Positions 1-11,941 of a stretch of DNA of 64,000 nucleotides are shown piece by piece (positions within the stretch are counted from its first letter, which is position 1; every line of letters begins with the position of its first letter). Both the position numbers and the translations under genes were made by a program. Under the pieces are notes generated by a model. That model did no database searches. It saw only the letters and a program-made list of their open reading frames with translations, and was not told the DNA's origin. Source of the stretch: Castanea sativa (taxonomy: Eukaryota; Streptophyta; Magnoliopsida; Fagales; Fagaceae); contig NC_134024.1 in the NCBI RefSeq assembly GCF_040712315.1, forward strand, positions 23,448,658 through 23,512,657. The letters run 5' to 3'.

Positions 1-127
1 GACACAGGTATGAGCACAAATCTAAGTGTTGAGTTCATATAATAGGATGTTACTGTTGTAAGCAGCCTACTTAAGCATGGGTTTCAAATAGTCTCATAAA
101 GATTTTTTATAATAATATTTGTGCCTC

Positions 128-248
128 TTAGGCCAATGAGCAATAGCACAACTGACACTTCCTCCTCCCATGATAATTGGAAGGAGGGTGAGTCATGGGT
201 TCAAGACGCAATGGGTGTGTGTAACTTACCAATAAAAAAAGAAAAAAG
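128..248 (+). repeat. tRNA-like SINE fragment
   Basis: This short unit has an A-box-like segment near 140-160, a B-box-like GGGTTCAAGAC near 197-207 and an A-rich tail at 234-248. That is the layout of a plant SINE with an internal RNA polymerase III promoter. I found no target-site duplication, so both ends are approximate. Confidence 0.55.
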
Positions 249-305
249 CTTTATGATTTTCTCTCATTTAATAACCGTGTAAGACAAAACCTTAGCTTTA
301 ATGAG

Positions 306-823
306 CAGACTGAATTAACCATATGCATCCCAGATAACATTTTTCAACAGACCCATGACAATTACCACATACCCCCTAGTCACCCAACTTCAGAAAAGAC
401 AAGGAGAAAATGGCAAGAACAGAGGATGACCAGACAAGAACTGTTAACCCCAGTATTAATAATGCGAAATCAATCAACACAAATTATAAAAAAGATACTA
501 GCTTCCTTATGAAATTACCTGGAGAGCCTCAAAGCATATATTTGGGCTGGTTAGTTGTTCTGACCAGACTGAATTAACCATATGCATCCCAGATAACATT
601 TTTCAACAGACCCATGACAATTACCACATACTCCCTAGTCACCCAACTTCAGAAAAGACAAGGAGAAAATGGCAAGAACAGAGGATGACCAGACAAGAAC
701 TATTAACCCCAATATTAATAATGCAAAATCAATCAACACAAATTATAAAAAAGATACTAGCTTCCTTATGAAATTACCTGGAGAGCCTCAAAGCATATAT
801 TTGGGCTGGTTAGTTGTTCTGAG
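306..823. repeat. Tandem duplication, two 259-bp units
   Basis: The segment 306-564 is repeated head to tail at 565-823 with only a few substitutions visible. Both units begin at CAGACTGAATTAACC and end at TTAGTTGTTCTGA. The 155-codon open frame starting at 669 is only the second copy read through into flanking DNA. It resembles no family I know, so I do not call it a gene. Confidence 0.9.
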
Positions 824-1109
824 TATAGAAATATTGCAAAAAGAACACGTGACTTCTTTTCAGCCTCAAGGAAACCTGGAAAGAGGCATCAAAAGAATTT
901 CCCAGGTAACCAAAAAAGAAAATACCAATGGAATTTCCAACCTTAATAATAAGTTGATTATGCATATAAACATCCAGCCTAGAGACAAAGGCAGTTGCAA
1001 TGAAAGAGATACTCTAAGCTTGACACATACACTGAATTTTTTAGTCCGACACCATAAATACATTCATAAGATTAAATATACAAAGATTCAAGAATTGTGG
1101 TCTAGTTTT

Positions 1110-1610
1110 GATGTCGGACCTTCTTTGCACCTTTAATCATTTTAGTTATTAGTATTGAGTCTTTTAGGTTGAGAAGCTGCTAGATCAATTTTAATTAAGG
1201 TCTATTAGAATAAGGGAAATTTGGTAATTTCCAAAAATCTGGAATGGGCTGTCCTTGGCCGTACCAAAGGCACATGAGTCTTATTTTATGTTTACGTATT
1301 ATTAAGTCTTTTATTTAATTTTTATTAGTATTCTTATTCATTCTAAGAATAGGTTATTTTGAGTCCAAGTCCTACTAGGAAAAGGATAACCATAGCCTCT
1401 ATATAAAGGCTCTTTTGTAGCCATGTTATTTCAGAATATTTTGATTAATAAAACTCAGCAGCTTATTTTAAGCTTTGTTTGTGTGATGCAAACTTCTCCG
1501 AGGTGTGATGCCAAGGAACCCTAGGTGAGATGCTTAGGAAGACCTAGGTGTGATTGCCTAGTGTTTTATTTATGTTATTTTCTATTTATCCCCTGTTTCA
1601 GCCCCAAACA
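1110..1610 (+). repeat. LTR-like fragment with TATA and polyadenylation signals
   Basis: The stretch has a TATA-like CTCTATATAAAGGCTC near 1,397 and, about 50 bases on, AATAAAACTCAGCAG. It continues with short GGTGTGATGCC/GGTGAGATGC repeats. This order is typical of plant LTRs that supply both promoter and polyadenylation site. I could not fix the ends or find a target-site duplication. The rest of 824-1,793 shows no gene. Confidence 0.45.
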
Positions 1611-1793
1611 GTCGTCAGCATTCATTCTCTTCTAACCTAAACTCTTAAACATCACTCCTTATTCAAGAATTCATCAAGAAACCTAGTATAGTGCTGAACT
1701 TTCTTAATGGTCCTGCATCATGTTGGTTTTCAAAAAAATTTAATTTACCTACACATACACAAAATGGAGAAAAAGGGGGGGGGGGGATTTAAC

Positions 1794-4525
1794 CTGTAGA
1801 TATCTCTTCTAAAAGCATTTCTCTGACTTGTAAGGAAGGTGAAGTCGACAGTGCCGCAGTCAAGCAACTAACAGCAGCAGCCTGTTAAAGGAGGTAGAAA
1901 TATGACAAGAGGTCAGTAAAACAGGGAAGTGAGAGTTACAAATATTTCAAAATAACACATGAGGAAACTAACCAGAAGGCCAGTCTGATCACTTTTGAAT
2001 GAAAACCCTTCATTGATCCTAGTCTGAAGAGATGTAATAACGGTTGGCAACAACTCTCCAGGCATTCTTGAATATCTGAAGAATTATCATTAATACAAAC
2101 AACAATATTGTAAGTAGGCACATTTTCTCACAACAATGAAAACATTCAAAGTATGCTCATTCACCATTTGAAAAAGACCCATGACATCATATGTTTAGTT
2201 CGTTATTAGGCTCATTTATCTAAAATTAATCAACTAGATCTAGGTAGAAAATCCTAATCCTTTGCTAAAAAAAAAGCCACATTATTAATGGTTCAGAGTC
2301 TTCAGATTCACTACCAACTACCATAGATCAGAAGTTTTGCAGGTTAATATCCATTTAACCATCATATCAGAAAGCAAGCTTTACTATATCATAACATCAT
2401 ATATTCTATCATCGTATAAGATAGTTAAATACCATAGGTGTGTATACAGACATATGGATAATTTAAGGCCAGAGTAGATGAATCTGACTTATAGACATAA
2501 ACCCATGATCAACGAGGTTATCCCAGTCTGACAAGAAGGTGACAATTTGAACCATGTATGGCATGTTTTGGAACTGAATTCTGATTGGTACAAGTGACAT
2601 ATGTTTATCGCGTATGAGTTTTTTGTAAATTAGTCTAGCACAATGGGGACAACATGAAAAGCAGTAACAAATAGTACAGCATTATGAGATCAGTAAGAAG
2701 AAGATTCATACGGTGTGGATGATACTAAAAGCATGAGAATCTTGAATAAGGACGCCAGCAATCTACTATGAGTTTCACGCTGGATTAGTTGCATTAGTAT
2801 CTGTCCAAGGGAACTTGAAAGTGCCATAAAAGATCCATATTTGGAAGATTCTTTGTATTCTGCTACCTGCAGAAAAATGGTGGAAGGCCCATCCAACATG
2901 ACTGCCAGAGCTGAGGCAGAAGCAATCCGAGCCTAGGAAGTACAGAACAGCTCAATGTGTTAGTCCGGAAAGCCAATAAGGAAAATCATAATATGATAGA
3001 TAAAAGATGTATGAAAACTGCAACAAACAAGAAAGAGGAAATATATGCATCATATCTCACAGATTACAAATAAACTTATTTAATAATGGAAGCTTAGATT
3101 TTAATAAATATCCAAAAAACAGAAGTGATTACATATAAACAAAAGAACCAATACCTTTAAATAAGGATCATATAGCAAACATGTCATTAAAGTTGCTTCA
3201 AACTTCCTGTAAATAAACAAGTCACAATGAAATGGAAGGTTAACAAATTTGAGGATGGGACAATCGAAATAATTTAACAAGAAAGGCACAAAGAACAATG
3301 AAAGTTTCACCTAAGTTGCAGTACATCATTGGTCGGCAAAAGCAGAGTCCATTGGGTTGTAAATGATTTGGAATCAGCTTGACAGAGATCCTTCCCGCCA
3401 ACAGTAAAAGTTGTCATTGTCAATAGTAGCCAAAATGGATTTCACCAGAGGTAGTGATAAAGAATCTACAGAGAGGGCTAAGATAACATGCACATCATAA
3501 CTCTCTTTTGTGATAGGTAGTAATTAACTAAAAGTACCAAAGGCAACAAATACACACATGGGACATCTCAAAATCAAGCATCATATACAAATAAACAGAA
3601 AAGTGCTAAACTGATAAAGAGAACTGACACATGCTGTTAACAATCAGGGGTCTTAGGAAGGTTGACCTGAATAGGTCCTCATTTTAGGCATTATCTCAAA
3701 AAGACTATATTTATAGCAAAATCCAGCATCTGAGAAAGTAACCCACACATGCCACCCCAAGTACAATGATCACAAGTTCATATTAACATGTGCGATCCCA
3801 AGTACAATCCCTTACTCCCTCCAAGAGGGGGGAGGTTTGGAGGTGGGTTCAACCAGAAGAATAAGGGGAGGATTCCATTGATTTTTGAAAGCTGCTATTG
3901 CCATTTGATTTAATGACGAAAAAAAGAAAGAAAAAAAAAGGACACCTTGAATGACTCAAGCATCATGAGGAGAATTGAGAATTTGTGAACTGACCTGAAT
4001 ACAAACGATGGCAGCTACTCTAACCTTAGAGTGACAAACAGTCTCACTTTCTTTAATTGATCCATCACTATCACTGTAATCTGAATCTGATGATGTGAAA
4101 TCAACTGTAGAAGATTCATGATCTGAAGAACTTTGAGAGTTTTGAGATTTCTTCTGCCTCATATATGAAGTGTCCTTTTTGCGCAAGTGTGGAGGCCGAT
4201 ATGGACTATGCTCTACTTTTTTAGGTTCATCAAAGCTTGACTTACTCATTATACGGAACTCCTTCTCCTGGTTACCAGGAGCTGGATATGTAATTTGTGT
4301 TCTACTTTCAAGGCCATAAGTAAAGAACATTCGTAGTGCCGCTACAAAACCTGTCACCTGGAAAATATATCACAAAGGAAGAGATCGTAAAAACAACAAC
4401 TGCAGGAACAAATTCATAACATGATCTAAAGTCCCAAAACACAGATGTTACTTACATGGTCAGAAAGGGAACCTTTAGGATCCTTGAGTACCAAATGCAG
4501 ACAACACAAGAGAGATGCATAAAAC
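1794..4525 (-). pseudogene. HEATR6-like (DUF4042) armadillo/HEAT-repeat gene relic, internal exons
   Basis: Seven exon-like blocks on the minus strand read as one HEAT-repeat protein: about 4456-4525 (ends KDPKGSLSDH), 3995-4357 (PYRPPHLRKK, then a Ser/Asp-rich stretch), 3311-3390 (DLCQADSKSFTTQW), 3155-3206 (KFEATLMTCLLYDPYLK), about 2700-2935 (LDGPSTIFLQVAEYKES), about 1972-2060 (MPGELLPTVITSL) and 1794-1881 (AAAVSCLTAAL). Most junctions keep GT/AG and frame. HEATR6-type proteins are large HEAT-repeat scaffolds of poorly known function. The N-terminal exons are absent. The donor of the 2700-2935 block is missing, so that exon reads into a stop, and this block lacks about seven residues that I recall in the family between QILMQL and the QRETH segment. 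The C-terminal part is absent or lies outside the window. This is a decayed or captured fragment. The family match is recalled, not searched. Confidence 0.78.
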
Positions 4526-4875
4526 CTGCAGGGCAGAAGTACCACCTAGCCAAAAGGACGATAAGAAGTTTCAAAAAAACACATAGATTAGAGCAATTAA
4601 CAATAGGAAGATTTTTTGTTAGTCTTTCTTGGGATTCAGTTACGAAGAATGGCAAAATATACGTCCAATGCCAGATAAATTAACTTATACACATGCAGTA
4701 GACAAAAAGGGACAAAGGAACTCCCTGGATTTGATCAAATTCATAGTATTTGGAAAATCAAAACATGACACAAGTTATATGATCCAAGCTTACTTATATC
4801 AAAGCCACATAAATCCATACTTTCCTATACAAAGAAAACATATAAATAAAATAAAATAAAATATTAAGAAATTAC

Positions 4876-4985
4876 CAGTTGTGGCTGAGATGTTAAAGGT
4901 GGCTGGCTTGCCTGACACCACTGGGTTGGGTGATACCACAACACCAGAGACCTTCACAGGGTAATCAACTTTCTTATATGCACAA
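4876..4985 (-). pseudogene. ML (MD-2-related lipid-recognition) domain exon fragment
   Basis: The minus strand encodes KKVDYPVKVSGVVVSPNPV followed by SGKPATFNISATTG, ending at a canonical donor (ACTG|GTAATT). This matches the first part of plant ML-domain proteins, annotated as phosphatidylglycerol/phosphatidylinositol transfer proteins, which are secreted and bind lipids in a beta-sandwich. Only one exon is present. No signal-peptide exon or following exons are visible nearby. It lies just upstream of the HEATR6-like relic in the same orientation, so two unrelated genes contribute adjacent pieces. Confidence 0.7.
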
Positions 4986-6055
4986 TTCCACAAAATCCCA
5001 TTAATTTAATAGAAAAAAAAAATTTCTGGGAAATTTTAATCATTTACAAACTTATGCTTAATGTATAGCTCTCTATGTATACTTCAAAATTTTACGTATA
5101 CTCAATTATATGATTACATGATTTATGAATATCTAGTTATTTCTTTAAAATGCTAGACTATGAAGAACAAGAAATTTTCACCATTGCAACAAAAACTCCT
5201 GCAAGCATACATTCACATTAACAGGAACACACTCAGGAATCCGGTTAGTTTGTCAAACATTTCTAGCAATCATCAAAACCACCATAAGCAACAAGTCAAT
5301 TTTCCAGCAGGAGCTGATTTCTACTTCAAAACTTTTTGAGAATGGCTTTTATCATCTGATCTCTTATATCTTCACTGGTGAAAATAAAAATCACCTGTAT
5401 CAAATCAAATAGAAAATATTATTCCTCAGAGCCTGAAACTTGAAAAGAGCAAGAAAAAAAATGGTGTTGGCCTTTTTTGGGTGGGTTACAGTACACTACC
5501 CAAAACACTAGTGTTAATAAAGCCTTACTCCAACGGCCTAACACAAGCAAAGTTCAGTGATGTGGCCATATAAGAGAAGGGAAAAAGAAAAGAGAACTGA
5601 AATCTAAGAAGCCACAAATGCATTGGCCTAGTACTAGCTTAGTATTAACTTCACAAATCATTGAAATCTAAGAAGCCACAATTACAAGAACTATAGTTTA
5701 GTATTTCACAAATTGAGATTGAGAAAACTTCTAAATAAAGTAGAATGAGCTTATATCAGCACAAATAAAAGCATGAATCAACCCCCAGTGTTTATCACAT
5801 AATATTCTATCTCAGCTCTATTCAGAGCTTAAAACATAAATTTTGTCCACATATTTGCATGAGAAGATTATAAGATAACATCTGCTAGCATAGACAAGTA
5901 ACAGATTGGTGAAAGAATAAAACTTACAATTTTCACAAATTAACATTACCAATATTTAAACCATTTCCATTGTAGACAATTGGTATATATCCCTGTCTCA
6001 GATGAGATGAGCAGCACTATATGAAGTGGGACACAAGATGTCCAAACACTACAAT

Positions 6056-6121
<66 letters not shown>

Positions 6122-6227
6122 AGTTTAAGTAACAAGTACCTGATTCAAATGTTCAGTAAAAAAAGAAAAGAAAAGAAAAAGAAAAAGAAAAAGTACCTGA
6201 TTCAATAAAATATTATGCCTGCTTGAA
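4986..6227. other. Gene-free stretch, AT-rich
   Basis: No convincing exon or repeat family was recognised on either strand except the CT microsatellite listed separately. The phrase GAAATCTAAGAAGCCACAA occurs twice (near 5,599 and 5,664), which suggests a small local duplication. Confidence 0.5.
6058..6119. repeat. (CT)n microsatellite
   Basis: About 30 uninterrupted CT dinucleotides. The Ser/Leu-repeat open frame across it is an artefact of the repeat. Confidence 0.97.
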
Positions 6228-7482
6228 TTAAAGCTTATCCGGTTCAGAGTGACCACCATTTACGGATTTCTGATGCAATGTCTCCTTTTGGGGTCTTCGA
6301 TTCCACAAAAATGCAAACCACAGTGTCCTCCATAAGAATAATCTGGTCCAGGCAATTTGATCAATGTGAAGAAAATTGCCATGGCAATCAGATGCCAGGG
6401 AACTTCTGCATCCTGACAATCAAATAAAACATAAACTATAACAAAAACAAAAATCAATTAACTAGAACATCCCTCCACTTTAATCCATAGAAAAACAGTC
6501 CCGTAAAATGAAGCACTAACCAAACATACTACTAAGAAATGGGCTAACTCTTGAATCACAAAGTAATAGGCCTTTCAATGATATATGACAAATACGAGGA
6601 GTTTATATTGGAAGCAAAAATATTAAAAAGAGAAAGCATGTTATAGTCAATTTCATTAATTTACTTTTAATGATTTTAAAATAAAATAAAATCTTCCACT
6701 AATATGTAACAAACACACCCAAAATCTTCGATCCTATTCTTGTAGGGGAAAGGAAGTGTCACTTGACCTAGAACTCACTAGCCTATTTTCAAAAGATGGA
6801 GCTGAACAAAATGCTCCTAAAGAAACACCTTCAATTAATATTGCAAAATATGGAAAATATAGCTTCAACACCATCACCCACAACTTTGTCTACATGAAGT
6901 GAATTAAACATAAGTGCTAAGGCATCAAATGATGCCACTTCTCACCATATGTGAACACACAGCACAAGATGTTTTAATTGACAATTCTCACATTCTACAA
7001 AACTAGTGTCTTAGATAATCTATATAGTTGATTAATGCTAAAAAATTTACCTTGAGACGTGGAGATAGATCCAGTGCTGTCTCCCTTAAGACCCCAGCAA
7101 CTGTAATCCCAATGACAAGTGGAGCAGGGACAAGAAAAAGCTTCCTTTCATGTGCACAGTATGACATCTCACTAAGGGAGGAAACTGCCAGTAAAGGTAC
7201 ACATAAGTATTTGACAACTACCAGGGTGAGGTCAAGTATGAGTTGAACAAAGTTCCCCAGTGCTTTTTTCCATGGAAAGCTCTTGACTGATTGAGGACAA
7301 TTGTCCCACAATTTTCTTGCCTTGTTCATTAGATGGTCCAATTTGAATTTCCCATGATCATCAGACTGGCCTGCAGACATATTTATTGCACACAATACTT
7401 TGGGCCTAGTATTCTGAAATGCCCTAAATTGACTAACACTCATACTACAGTTCTGCTCTTTGACATACTGTGCCGACCCCTG
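6228..7482 (-). pseudogene. EMB1923-like plant membrane protein relic (two exons)
   Basis: The upstream exon (7051-7482, exactly 144 codons, acceptor GTAG|CAG and donor AAG|GTAAAT) encodes a soluble part (DHLMNKARKLWDNCP, KSFPWKKAL), then hydrophobic segments with LCVPLLAVSSLSEMSYCAHE and VIGITVAGVL, ending ETALDLSPRLK. The next exon starts at 6412 with DAEVPWHLIAMAIFFTLIKLPGP, then loses the frame. The shifted frame still reads WRTLWFAFLW and NGGHSEPDKL. The expected linking segment (roughly 15-20 residues in the family as I remember it) is missing, so an out-of-frame internal deletion is likely. N-terminal exons with any plastid transit peptide were not found. I recognise the family as a conserved plant-specific, organelle-type membrane protein close to Arabidopsis EMB1923. 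That name is recalled and unsearched. Confidence 0.65.
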
Positions 7483-8203
7483 CTACAACGAAATAAATCC
7501 ATTAATCAATGAAAACATGCAACCCAACTACACCCAACCCAGTAAAGCATTTAAGTCTAAACTAGTTCAGCTGTTAATTGAGATAGCTACAAGGCAGAGA
7601 ATAATACTGACAAAAGCCATGAATTTTAAATGAAATACATGGGGAATATAAATTTTTCTCCTCTGCTGAAAAGACATAAATCACAAATGCAACTAATCTA
7701 TTGAAAGTGAAACCCTACACTGGCTTCTTCTTTTTTTCTGTTTTTTGGGTTTTTTTTTTTGGGGGGGGGGGCTCCACCCCATTCTTATAGGAAGAGGAAA
7801 TGCCATTTGAGCTCAAGCTTATTGGATCTAAAGTGGCAAATTCATCTTCAATAAAATCCTTACTTTATGGATGCGAGAGTGTTACCTAATAGTATTATTC
7901 ATAACCTACCTCTCTCTCTCTCTCTCCAGAGCCAATCAATGCACCATATAATGAGCCACTAGTCTGCAATAGATAGCATCCACAAAATTAGAAGTTTACA
8001 AAATTCACCTCACTTTTAACATTGTCTTGCCTTAAATGGCCGAACAAAGATACAAATAAAAATATGAAGCATCATACTTCTAGTAAAAATTGTAAACTTA
8101 AAGCTGTAAAAATATAAAGCATCAAACACACACACACAACAAATAAGAGCCTCAACAGGAAAAAAGATCACATTAGACATTACCTCTGTAACAAACCTCT
8201 TTT
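7483..8203. other. Gene-free stretch with homopolymer runs
   Basis: It holds a T-run plus G-run near 7,748-7,771, followed to about 7,860 by a degenerate sequence that resembles an antisense SINE. A short CT run lies near 7,912-7,927. A related SINE-like scrap occurs near 6,740-6,800. I saw no exon. Confidence 0.4.
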
Positions 8204-11107
8204 TCAAGGTTCACCAATTTTACGTTTTTTAACTCTCGTGTAATGTTTGGGCGGGGGAGGAGGCTGCGGGGCATCATCCTTAGGCTCATCATCGTGCTGC
8301 AAACACATTAGATGCATACAGTCAATATTTGGTGTAATGATAAGATAAAATGAACTGCAAAATAGGCCTATACATTGTAATTAATGGTATCGTACCATAG
8401 AGCTGCCTTTGTGTCCTATTTTGTGTCCACCTGTCCCACAAGTGGGAGCTCTTCTAGCACGTTGCGGTCGACCTCGTGGGGGTGAGGGCTGATGAAGGGG
8501 ATGCTCGTCCGGTACATCAATATCTGGCTGAAGAGTGTCAATCCCAACTGGAGGTCCTAAAGGGTCAGATGAGGATGAGGTAGGTGGGTAATGATGCTCT
8601 GTGTACAGGCCAGGAGTGGGGATCATTGTCATGGGTTCAGTACGGGGTGAGTCTATGGGCAAAGTGGGTGCACTAGAGCTAGTGGATGGGTTTGAGGGTG
8701 TCTCGGGGTGCATAGGAGGGGTCAACTGAGAATGAATACCGAGATCGAAACTGGGCTGTGAAGGTGGGGTGGGTGAAGGGACCTTAGGCTGAGGAGATGC
8801 ATCTACCATGGGTGGAGGGACCCCAGGCTGGAGAGATGCGTGCGGGATGGGTGCAAGTATCTCAGGACTACTTACAACCCAAGCGGTTGTTGCACACCGA
8901 CCACGGCCCCTAGCTGCACTTGTCCTTCGGCTTGCTGTAGCAGGCCGACCATGGCCCCTAGTTGCACTTGTGCTTGGGTTTGCTGTAGCAGGCCCACCAC
9001 GGCCCCTAGCTGCAGTAGCACGGGTCGGTGTACGTACAGGTGCTGCGCTTGTGCTTGGGATTGCAATATCTGCTGATTCAGTCTCATGCCCATTGTTTGC
9101 CTCTCCATTTGGTGCAGGACCACCACCAAGCCCAGCCAGATCATTTAGGATGCGTCGGACATGGTTGTGGGCTCGGCTGCCTACAAGAAGCATCTCCAAC
9201 AGCGCTAAATGGCTTTCAATCTGAAACCGAGAAAGAACCAGTACAATTAGATTTGAGACATTTACGTATCAATTGTAGAATGGATAATATAGTATAGTAC
9301 TTATTAATCTACCCAAATACTCAACTAAGATATATCTAATTAGAACACATTACCGATATATCTAATTTTGCACTGTTGCGGTCGACATACTTTTGAGTGA
9401 CTGGACGGTATTAGCGGTAATACTCATGATCGCGAGGCATCTCACCAGTCTGAGGAGGTGCATGGCAAAGTCGTTGTTGTCTCGCATCCCATGTAAGGAT
9501 ATACGGTCCATGCTCCTCCCTCCAATTCTTCTCCACCTTCCCACGCAAGTCTATTCTATGCAGTCTTTCATCGTACACAACATGGTCGGGCTGCTCTTGC
9601 GCCAACCCAAACTGACGAAGGACACGATCTGGGTGGTGTATCTCTACTATGCAAAAACACACAAGTGGCACCCTTGCCGTCCACGTATCCCTCCCTGCAA
9701 CTCAAAAGTCAGGAAGGTGGCCGAAGTCTGCCTCGTATGGCTGCCACACAATCTACAATAGAAACAAAAAACAATTATCATAACATCAAGTTTATTAAAA
9801 CAAGGGAGAATACATAGATAAAGGGAAAAACAAAAATTAAAATAGAAGATGTGTTAAAGGATGAAACAATCATATTCTTAAGGAAAATTAACATAACCAA
9901 ACAGAATTTTTGTTTGCCATACTTGGTCCGGCTGAATTCTAACTAATTGCTCGCGATAGTGGATCAAGGCCATGCCCGATGGCCTACTCTTCGAGCTTGG
10001 CACCCGCACCCACCTACAGTTAGAAGCGAATAACATAAGATAAGATAATACCCATGTTATAGTTACTAAGAACAGTACATTGCACATACAATATTAGAAA
10101 AATACTTACTTAAATGCAAGTGGAGCATATGGCCATGGGCCATAATCACATCCAGGTGGGGGCTCTATCCTCGGGCACAAGAATGGCAACCTTGCCCATG
10201 CCCAATACTGGACCAATGTGCACGCCCCACCAATCTGCGATGCCCCTTTCTCGCTTGCCCGACACAACTCTCTGTACAACCAGGCCAAGCAACCACTACC
10301 CCAACTATACTGTGGCGGATCACGAAGGTCACGTAGGAACGCCAAGAACATCGAATGCACCCTATCTCCCGACTTGTCCATGAAAAGCTTATCCCCTAAC
10401 AATGCTAAAATATAGCACCGAGCATACTGGTGTATCTGCATCTCCGTTGCGTCATGAGGCAGTGGCACTGCAATGGCGTGAACAAGGCGGCTGATGAGAA
10501 TTCTTTGCCCCACCAAAGTTTTGTTGTCATTCGTCGGAGTAAAACCAAGCAACTCCATGCACAGATCTCGCCAATCCCCATCCACCAGAGCAGTCGGCCC
10601 AACCAAGACCTCACCGTCTATAGGAAGTCCGAATATGACCTCCACATCTTGTAGGGTGATTAACATCTCACCATGTGGAAGATGGAACGTATGCGTCTCC
10701 GGCCGCCATCGCTCAACTAGGGCCAAAATTAGGCAATGATCTATCTCTCTGGAAGGGGCCCTAAACAATCCTTCCAGCCTTAGCAACTTGATAATGTCAA
10801 TCACCCGATTATCTCCCATCTGAATGCTTGCCATCTTCTTAGTGCGACCACGGCACGTAAGTGGGCCTGGGTCCTGCAAAATCCATAAAAATTATAGCGG
10901 TTGTTACAACTACAAATTGTGTTTTGAAAGAACTTGCTAACTAAAAGTCAAAGACAACGTAAAAATTAAAGCGATTGTTAGAACTAGATATTTTACCTCG
11001 CCATTCCAAATGTCCTCTGATCGATGATATCGTTGTCGCGTCAACAATGACTCGTCAAGTGGACCAGGGTGCAAGATCTGTGGCTCGTCATCAATCTGAG
11101 GCTCCAT
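8204..11107 (-). pseudogene. Plant mobile domain (MAIN-like / PP7 long-form-homolog type) gene, six exons, two nonsense codons
   Basis: Six minus-strand exons join without a phase break: 10997-11107 (start MEPQIDDEPQILHPGPLDES), 10110-10873, 9923-10013, 9354-9752, 8396-9220 and 8204-8296. Their lengths (111, 764, 91, 399, 825, 93) total 2,283 bases, or 761 codons including the terminal stop. Every intron is GT-AG. The protein begins with a PMD fold (RLEGLFRAPSREIDH, HTFHLPHGEMLITLQDV, FGLPIDGE). Next come VRVPSSKSRPSGM, HRIDLRGKVEKNW and YVDRNSAKLD, then an Arg/Gly- and Thr/Pro-rich tail, and finally a Pro run and a basic KKRK cluster that could be a nuclear signal. PMD proteins include MAIN/MAIL factors and many transposon-linked relatives. 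Two in-frame stops break it: TGA after GHLPDF in exon 4 and TAA after DHEYYR later in the same exon. Otherwise it is remarkably whole, so the damage looks recent; a sequencing error or stop variant is possible. Confidence 0.88.
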
Positions 11108-11941
11108 ACTGCAAACATTCAGATACTCAAAATGTGACTAAACATGAGATAGACCCCCATTCAAAATAAGACTATATATTGCAACATCTCAAAATGGAAT
11201 ACAGAAAAAACTAGTTAGGACAAAGGGAGGAATGATTTAAACGGGAATGCTAAAACAAGAGTTTTTGGATACTTATAATTGAAATGTGTTTTGATGTTAT
11301 GATGCCCTTGAAACTCAAACTCTGTTTTATGACACCAATGCACCCATCTGTATACCGGAAAACCAAGCTCAGCATGATGAACTGAATAGATTAAGGTGAT
11401 TGTCAAATTGTTAAGGTAAAGTTTAAATCCAAAGAGATTTGTTTAATCTTCTGAAGACAGCAGTTTGACAGTCTAACAGATGTTGTCTGTTAAACTTAAA
11501 GAGTAGTTAGAATTATCTTGCCTAGTATACTAAGAAATTTGAATATAATTGATACAAATACACCAATTTGATTTTGTGGATAGGGGGAAGTTGAGTTTTA
11601 ATGTCATTTTAATATTTTTAATGTCAATTTGGGCAGGTTGAAGATGCTAAATGTATTATAAAATTATAGACAATGCTTATAGTTTCACTATCATATCTTG
11701 GAAATAAGTTGACCAAGAATGGTCGTCTTACCATTTGTTTCTAGATGCCCAAGATGAAATTAGCTTAAGATCATTACAGTCACATTTCTGAAATGAAATG
11801 TTTTCAGAGCAAAGTGCTAGACTTGAAAATCAAGCTACCATATGTGCATTTTCTATGATTTTTTCCCCATAAGTTTCATATAAATTGGTGCTTCCTAAAA
11901 CATGTTCTATATGGCTTATAGCATCTCTTATTTGCTTGCAG
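11108..11941. other. Gene-free stretch between PMD gene and CHR4-like exons
   Basis: AT-rich sequence with no convincing exon. Open frames here are short and unlike known proteins. It may contain the PMD gene promoter, but I see no motif I can defend. Confidence 0.4.

Noticed and set aside
669..1136. 155-codon open frame
   Set aside because: It begins in a 259-bp tandem duplication, has no family resemblance and runs into LTR-like sequence.
6026..6208. Open frame with a long Ser-Leu repeat
   Set aside because: It is a translated CT microsatellite followed by an A-rich run.
8808..9297. Long plus-strand open frames rich in Ala, Arg, Cys and Pro
   Set aside because: They are antisense shadows of the GC-rich repeat tail of the minus-strand plant mobile domain gene, whose frame, splice phases and family match are clear.
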